64,000 nucleotides of DNA, taken from the NCBI RefSeq assembly GCF_001668615.1, contig NZ_LZMC01000042.1:1-64000 (forward strand), in the 5' to 3' direction. A program made the translations under genes and the position numbers. The stretch is from Mycobacterium sp. 1274761.0 (lineage in GTDB: Bacteria > Actinomycetota > Actinomycetes > Mycobacteriales > Mycobacteriaceae). Shown piece after piece: positions 59,884 to 64,000 of this stretch. Position 1 is the stretch's first letter. Each line of letters opens with the position of its first letter. The notes under the pieces were generated by a model that saw only the letters and a program-made list of their open reading frames with translations, did not search any database and was not told where the DNA came from.

Positions 59884-62117
59884 CGGGTCTCCTGAATCTG
59901 GTCGGCGAACACATAGTCATTGTGCTCACCGAGATTCGGGGCTCCGCGTTCGATCCGGGCCTCGTTGCGCCACATCCGCCACGACGGGCCGAGGACCGGT
60001 CGCTGACCCTCGAGGTGGTCGGACACGAAGCGGTATGCGCCGCGCTCCCAGAGCGACTCATCGGCGATGACGTCGAGCGCAGTCGCGCTCTTGGTGGCGG
60101 CCACGCCAGCGCGTCGCAATCGTCGCGCGAGCTCGGCCGCATCGTGGGGCCGGGTGAGCTGATGGAGGTCACCGTCGCCGAGGACGTCGTGCAGTGCGCG
60201 TCGCTCGGCGTCGTCGGCCGCCGCGATGGTGATCCAGTCGCCGTCGGCGCACGGATAGCAGCCGTGCGGCGACAGGTCGCGGTGGCGGTTGCCGTCCGGC
60301 TCGAGCCGCTCACCGGTCAGCGCCTGCTCCACAACACAGTCACCGATCATCGACGTCAGCACCTCGACGGCAGAAACGTCGACGAACTGACCGTGTCCGG
60401 TGAGTTCACGGTGCAGAAGAGCGGCGATGGCCGCGAACGCGGCCGCGGCGCCGACGGTCGAGTCGCCGTAGCGCATGCTGGCGCCAAGCGGCGGGCCGTC
60501 CTCGTATCCCACGAGCGAGGCGAGGCCGGCCAGCGCGGCGAAGCACGGCGCATAGCCGGTTTGGTAGCCCAGGGGACCGTCGTTGCCCCACATCTTGATC
60601 GACACCGAGATGATGTCGGCCTTGATGGCCCGCAATGCGTCGTAGGAGAGCCCTTGCCGTTCCATGGCCCCGGGTCGCAGGTTGTTGATGACGATGTCGC
60701 TGCGGCTGATGAGCTCACGCAACCGGGCGGAGCCGGCGGGGGTCGTGATGTCGATGTCGACGCTGAGGATCTCGGGGTTGATGCTGAGGAAAAACGGGGC
60801 GTGGTCGATGTCGGTGCCGCCGTAGGCCCGCATCTCCTCGGGCCTTGTGGAGGTTTCGACCTTGATCACTTCGGCGCCAAGGAACGCCAGCAGTTTGCCC
60901 GCGTACGGGCCGGCCCATACCTTGGTCAATTCGACGACCCGCACACCCTCCAGCGGTCCGCCCCGCGGTCTCTGCGGCGATTTCAGTTGCGGGGTGGTGA
61001 CTCTGAGCCGTTGCCGCGGCGCAGGGCCAGCGAGCACTTCAGCCGTGTGCTGACCGAGAGCCGGTGCGCAGCTGCTGATTTCGGCCGGGGAAGCACTCAA
61101 CAGATAGGGAACGCCTGCGTAGGCGGCGGCGCCCAGTACCGGGTGGGTGACGTCGCGAAAGAAGTTGCGGTGGCGGTACTGCGGCAGTGCCGGTAACTCG
61201 TCGACGGTGTGGACCGGAACCAGCGGAACGCCGAGGCGCTGAGCCTGCTCGGCGACGGTGTGTCTGTCGTGGTCTGCAATCCACGGGGCGAAGCCGCGGT
61301 GAAACCGCGCTACCTTCTCGGGCGTCACCGAGAACTCCAGCCAGTCGTCGTCGAACTCGTCGAGCCACTGAGGGTGTCCCATCAGCTTCTTGAGCGCCAC
61401 CCAGTGATAGCCGTTGGTCATGTAGAGGTAGACATAGCCGTCGCGGCACGCGAAGAACGACGCCGGGCCCTGCTGGTCGTAGTCGTCGCGGGTGCCCTCG
61501 GGGGTGATCTCGCCGGTGATGAAGCGGCCCAAAATGCAGTCGGTGCGCGAAACCAGCACCGCATGGGCGGAGATGTCGATGAATTCGCCTTGGCCGCGGT
61601 GCATCTGGGCGAACAGGCACGACGCCACGCACAGCGCGGCGTCGAGGCCGGCTTCGTAATCGGCGAGGAACCGGCCGGGGCCCTTGAGGGGAGGTTTCAT
61701 CGGGTCGGCGTGGCTGGGAGTGTGGTAGCCCCATCCACTGGCATGGAAGACGTTGATGGCTTTGGCGTTCCGCAGCTCATCGGGCGTGTCGTGGCCGAAC
61801 GGCGTGATCGAGCAGACGACGACGTCGGGGTGGCGCTTGGCGAGTTCGGCGGCCGACGCGTGATCGTCGATGACGGCATGTGCCGACGCAATGAGCACCT
61901 GTACGGCCTGATCGTCGGCGTCGAGTTCGACGGAGCGCTTGTTGGTGTTGAGATAGGCGAACACGCTGGGCGGGGTCATGGCCCGGGTGTGACTGCCGCA
62001 CCCGGGCCGTTCGACCTTGACCACGTCGGCGCCGAAGTCGGCGAGCAGCTTGCCGCAGTACTCGCCGGCCACGGATTCGGCAAGCTCGACGACGCGGAGT
62101 CCCTTCAGCGCAGACAC
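59880..62117 (-). CDS. double-domain CaiB/BaiF CoA-transferase fusion
   Basis: 745 residues containing two complete family III CoA-transferase domains in tandem. Domain 1 (1-about 370) begins LKGLRVVELAESVAGEYCGKLL with catalytic-type Asp in GRFLADYEAGLDAA; domain 2 (about 385-745) begins LEGVRVVELTKVWAGPYAGKLLAFLG with Asp in SMRYGDSTVGAAAAF. The domains are joined by a Pro/Arg-rich linker (QLKSPQRPRGGP). Family III enzymes are interlocked dimers, so the fusion probably forms the dimer within one chain. GTG 62117. Confidence 0.9.
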   Translation of the reverse strand: MSALKGLRVVELAESVAGEYCGKLLADFGADVVKVERPGCGSHTRAMTPPSVFAYLNTNKRSVELDADDQAVQVLIASAHAVIDDHASAAELAKRHPDVVVCSITPFGHDTPDELRNAKAINVFHASGWGYHTPSHADPMKPPLKGPGRFLADYEAGLDAALCVASCLFAQMHRGQGEFIDISAHAVLVSRTDCILGRFITGEITPEGTRDDYDQQGPASFFACRDGYVYLYMTNGYHWVALKKLMGHPQWLDEFDDDWLEFSVTPEKVARFHRGFAPWIADHDRHTVAEQAQRLGVPLVPVHTVDELPALPQYRHRNFFRDVTHPVLGAAAYAGVPYLLSASPAEISSCAPALGQHTAEVLAGPAPRQRLRVTTPQLKSPQRPRGGPLEGVRVVELTKVWAGPYAGKLLAFLGAEVIKVETSTRPEEMRAYGGTDIDHAPFFLSINPEILSVDIDITTPAGSARLRELISRSDIVINNLRPGAMERQGLSYDALRAIKADIISVSIKMWGNDGPLGYQTGYAPCFAALAGLASLVGYEDGPPLGASMRYGDSTVGAAAAFAAIAALLHRELTGHGQFVDVSAVEVLTSMIGDCVVEQALTGERLEPDGNRHRDLSPHGCYPCADGDWITIAAADDAERRALHDVLGDGDLHQLTRPHDAAELARRLRRAGVAATKSATALDVIADESLWERGAYRFVSDHLEGQRPVLGPSWRMWRNEARIERGAPNLGEHNDYVFADQIQETR

Positions 62118-62121
62118 GAAC

Positions 62122-63093
62122 TCACGGCTTGTTGCGGCCCGAGCGGCTCAGCCGCCACTCGGGTGGGAAGTTCAGGTCGTTGTCCTTCACCACGTTGTTG
62201 AGCCCCTTCTCGAAGGTGCCCTCGGTGAGGTCGACCTCGTTCTGCTGATCGTTCTGGATCATCGGCAGCATGCCCTCGACCATGCCCGTGAGCAGGCTGC
62301 CGAAGTATTCACCCTTGTGCTGCTTGTAGAGCTCGAGGAAGGTCTTCTGCACCGCGACGGTGTCGGTGGGGCGGGCCTTCGAGCATGCCAGCGCGTACTT
62401 CTCGGTTTCCTTCTCCAACTGATCGCGTGGCACGACGCTGTTGACGAAGCCGCAGTCGTACATTTCCTTGGCACTGAAAGGCCTTCCGGTGAACAGCATT
62501 TCAGAGAACTTGCGGAGGCCCATGGTCTCGGCCCACCACCATAGCCGCGGTCCCCATCCCACGTAGCGGAACGCGGGATGGCCGAACAGCGCGTCGTCGG
62601 ATGAGATGACGAGGTCGGCGTCACCGGCCTGGTAGAAGTGCCACCCGTAGCAGTAGCCCTTCGCTTCGATGATGCTGATCTTGCGCAACTCCTGCAGCGG
62701 CCGGTTGCCCGCGCGGGCCTTGGCGTAGAAGTCGGTCACCGTCGACAGGTAGCGGTAGGACCCACCCGGTGGATAGCGCACGTCTTCGTCGTTGATGGCC
62801 AGCTCGTGCAGCAGCGGCATGCCGGGGTTCTCCAGCATGCCGCGCTGCTCGGGCAGATCCCCGCCACTGCCGAAATCCTCGCCCTCCCCGCGGATCACGA
62901 CGACCTTGACGTCGTCGTCCACATTGCACTTGTGGATCAGGTCGGCGTAGTTCTGCCGCATGCCCAGCGTGGTCGAGTTCTGCGCTTCCGGCCGGTCGAA
63001 GGTGATGTAGGCGATCCGGTTCTTCTTGTCCTTCTCGAACTTGATGTACTGCTGCGCTTCCTTCTTCATTTCTTCGTAGTCGTAATCCGGCAT
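62122..63093 (-). CDS. enoyl-CoA hydratase/isomerase-like protein (long form)
   Basis: 323 residues, longer than a standard crotonase by about 60. IAYITFDRPEAQNSTTLGMR and VVIRGEGEDFGSGGDLPEQ are the family start and first oxyanion strand; IIEAKGYCYGWHFYQAGDADLVISSDDALFG follows, with Cys-Tyr-Gly where GG is common. The usual catalytic Glu pair is not clear (YVGWGPRLWW), so the chemistry may not be hydration. ATG 63093 is chosen because AAGGGAGA lies upstream; 63114 is in frame. Confidence 0.88.
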   Translation of the reverse strand: MPDYDYEEMKKEAQQYIKFEKDKKNRIAYITFDRPEAQNSTTLGMRQNYADLIHKCNVDDDVKVVVIRGEGEDFGSGGDLPEQRGMLENPGMPLLHELAINDEDVRYPPGGSYRYLSTVTDFYAKARAGNRPLQELRKISIIEAKGYCYGWHFYQAGDADLVISSDDALFGHPAFRYVGWGPRLWWWAETMGLRKFSEMLFTGRPFSAKEMYDCGFVNSVVPRDQLEKETEKYALACSKARPTDTVAVQKTFLELYKQHKGEYFGSLLTGMVEGMLPMIQNDQQNEVDLTEGTFEKGLNNVVKDNDLNFPPEWRLSRSGRNKP

Positions 63094-63119
63094 GCCCGTC
63101 TCCCTTTGTCTCATCCTGG

Positions 63120-63956
63120 TTACTTGAGTAGACAGCCCGCATCAACGGGCAGCTGGACGCCTGTGACGTAACGTGATTCGTCAGAGGCGAAGAACAGTAC
63201 GGCGTTGCTGATGTCCTCGGGCTCCACCCACGGCACCGGCAGCGTGTGCATCATCTGCGACACGGGCGCGAAATCCTCGGGGCCGGGACTCTCCTTGTCG
63301 GGGGCGAACAATCGGAAGGTCGCGTCGTTCAGTGCCATCGGCGTGTTCACCTGGGTCGGGTGCACCGAGTTGACGCGGATCGAGTAATGCCCCAACTCGA
63401 CGGCGAAGGTGCGCATCAAACCCACCACACCGTGTTTGGCGGCGATGTAGTGGCCGGTGTGTGGATGTGCCTTCATGCCGCCGACCGAGCTGGTCAAGAT
63501 GATCGAGCCGCCGCGTCCGCCGGCAATGACATGCGGCACAGATGCTTTCACCGACTTCCACGCACCCGACAGGTTGACGTCGATCATGTCCTGCCAGATG
63601 CGCTCACCGATCTTGTGCAGCTTGTTTCCCGCATTGCCGATGCCCGCGTTGGCCACCACGATGTCGAGCCTGCCCAGCTCCGCCATACCAGCGTCGACGA
63701 CGGCCTTCACCGCTTCGTAGTCGCGAACGTCGGCCTCCGAGGCGATGATTCGCCTGCCGGTCTTCTCGACCAATGCGACGGTTTCGGCGAGGTCGGCGGG
63801 AGTCGACGCGGGATACACCACGTTGTCGATCGGCTTGCAGATGTCGAGCGCGATGATGTCGGCCCCTTCGGACGCCAGCCGCACGGCGTGGCTGCGACCT
63901 TGCCCGCGCGCCGCACCGGTGATGAATGCGACCTTGCCCTCGACGCGTCCCGTCAT
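63120..63956 (-). CDS. mycofactocin-type short-chain dehydrogenase
   Basis: 278 residues. FITGAARGQGRSHAVRLASEGADIIALDIC, with the GARGQGRSHA loop and an insertion after the second strand (VYPASTPADLAETVALVEKTGRR), is the signature of SDRs with tightly bound nicotinamide that use mycofactocin (TIGR03971-like). Active-site YIAAK and C-terminal GVQLPVDAG are present. It probably oxidises a lipophilic alcohol with mycofactocin as electron acceptor. ATG 63956 overlaps the stop of the partial gene to the right (ATGA). Confidence 0.92.
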   Translation of the reverse strand: MTGRVEGKVAFITGAARGQGRSHAVRLASEGADIIALDICKPIDNVVYPASTPADLAETVALVEKTGRRIIASEADVRDYEAVKAVVDAGMAELGRLDIVVANAGIGNAGNKLHKIGERIWQDMIDVNLSGAWKSVKASVPHVIAGGRGGSIILTSSVGGMKAHPHTGHYIAAKHGVVGLMRTFAVELGHYSIRVNSVHPTQVNTPMALNDATFRLFAPDKESPGPEDFAPVSQMMHTLPVPWVEPEDISNAVLFFASDESRYVTGVQLPVDAGCLLK

Positions 63957-64000
63957 GACGTCACGGCCGGCATGGACTCCCAGCCGCGGACCGTCGACGT
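63953..64000 (-). CDS. C-terminal fragment of a gene entering from the right edge
   Basis: Fifteen codons (TSTVRGWESMPAVTS) end at a TGA that overlaps the SDR ATG as ATGA, so the gene is upstream in the same operon. The VRGWESMP segment resembles the C-terminal strand of bacterial P450s (VRGxxxLPV), but 15 residues are too few to call. Confidence 0.5.
   Translation of the reverse strand, partial: TSTVRGWESMPAVTS

Overview
The window is GC-rich actinobacterial DNA, almost certainly from a Mycobacterium/Mycolicibacterium-type organism. The support is the very dense FadE/CaiB/SDR/P450 gene content, a DUF222-HNH (13E12-type) gene with a mycobacterial SOS box (TCGAAC-N4-GTTCGA), an F420-type LLM oxidoreductase, a mycofactocin-type SDR, 3Fe-4S-type ferredoxins next to P450s, many GTG starts, ATGA/GTGA overlaps and leaderless promoters. 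I see no rRNA, tRNA, transposase or CRISPR. No gap between genes exceeds about 260 bp.

Layout. 1-5748 (+): tail of a possible amidohydrolase, then a tightly coupled acyl-CoA operon (ACAD, SDR, CaiB CoA-transferase, thiolase, ACAD). 5876-6993 (+): TetR plus an unknown protein. 6977-10948 (-): TetR, ACAD, APH-like protein, quinone oxidoreductase. 10998-13618 (-): epimerase, unknown protein, LLM oxidoreductase. 13674-16235 (+): ACAD and an SOS-controlled HNH protein. 16232-20817 (-): an emopamil-binding-protein (EBP)-like membrane protein, a VWA protein, a MoxR/CbbQ-type AAA ATPase and an AveC-like membrane protein. 20929-23404: TetR, a second AveC-like gene and a second TetR, forming a tandem duplication. 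23423-31858: aldehyde dehydrogenase, two Rieske oxygenases each followed by the same kind of small protein, an amidohydrolase homologue without its HxH motif, a MarR regulator, a Ksh/Paa-type reductase and an SDR. 31855-34676 (+): three 26-bp repeats leading into a TauD-type dioxygenase, then P450, ferredoxin and a DUF1330-like gene. 34764-43205 (-): a P450/ferredoxin/P450 cassette, two HIBADH-like dehydrogenases, an alpha/beta hydrolase, a DUF35-thiolase (Ltp2-like) fusion, a ferredoxin and an orphan NuoF-like flavoprotein. 43239-47309: unknown protein, alpha/beta hydrolase, Rieske ferredoxin and two amidohydrolase-2 proteins. 47564-53765 (+): probable ACAD heteromer pair, enoyl-CoA hydratase, AMACR-like racemase, ACAD, SDR. 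53795-57869 (+): TetR, P450, SDR, M24 peptidase-like protein. 57857-64000 (-): APH-like protein with altered catalytic loop, SDR, a double CaiB fusion, enoyl-CoA hydratase, mycofactocin-type SDR and the tail of another gene.

How it fits together. The genes read as an oxidative and acyl-CoA catabolic region for a bulky hydrophobic, probably isoprenoid or steroid-like, substrate: Rieske and P450 oxygenases with electron carriers, alcohol and aldehyde dehydrogenases, CoA transferases, ACADs, hydratases, a racemase, a thiolase and an aldolase-like enzyme. That substrate is an inference. The most interesting direct observation is a shared promoter-operator element (core AASTASTT-GA-TANNNY) upstream of the ACAD at 13674, the EBP-like gene, the aldehyde dehydrogenase/Rieske divergent region and the reductase at 28441. 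It ties the EBP-like gene, and by proximity the MoxR/VWA/AveC block, to the Rieske system. The MarR gene inside the block is a natural candidate regulator.
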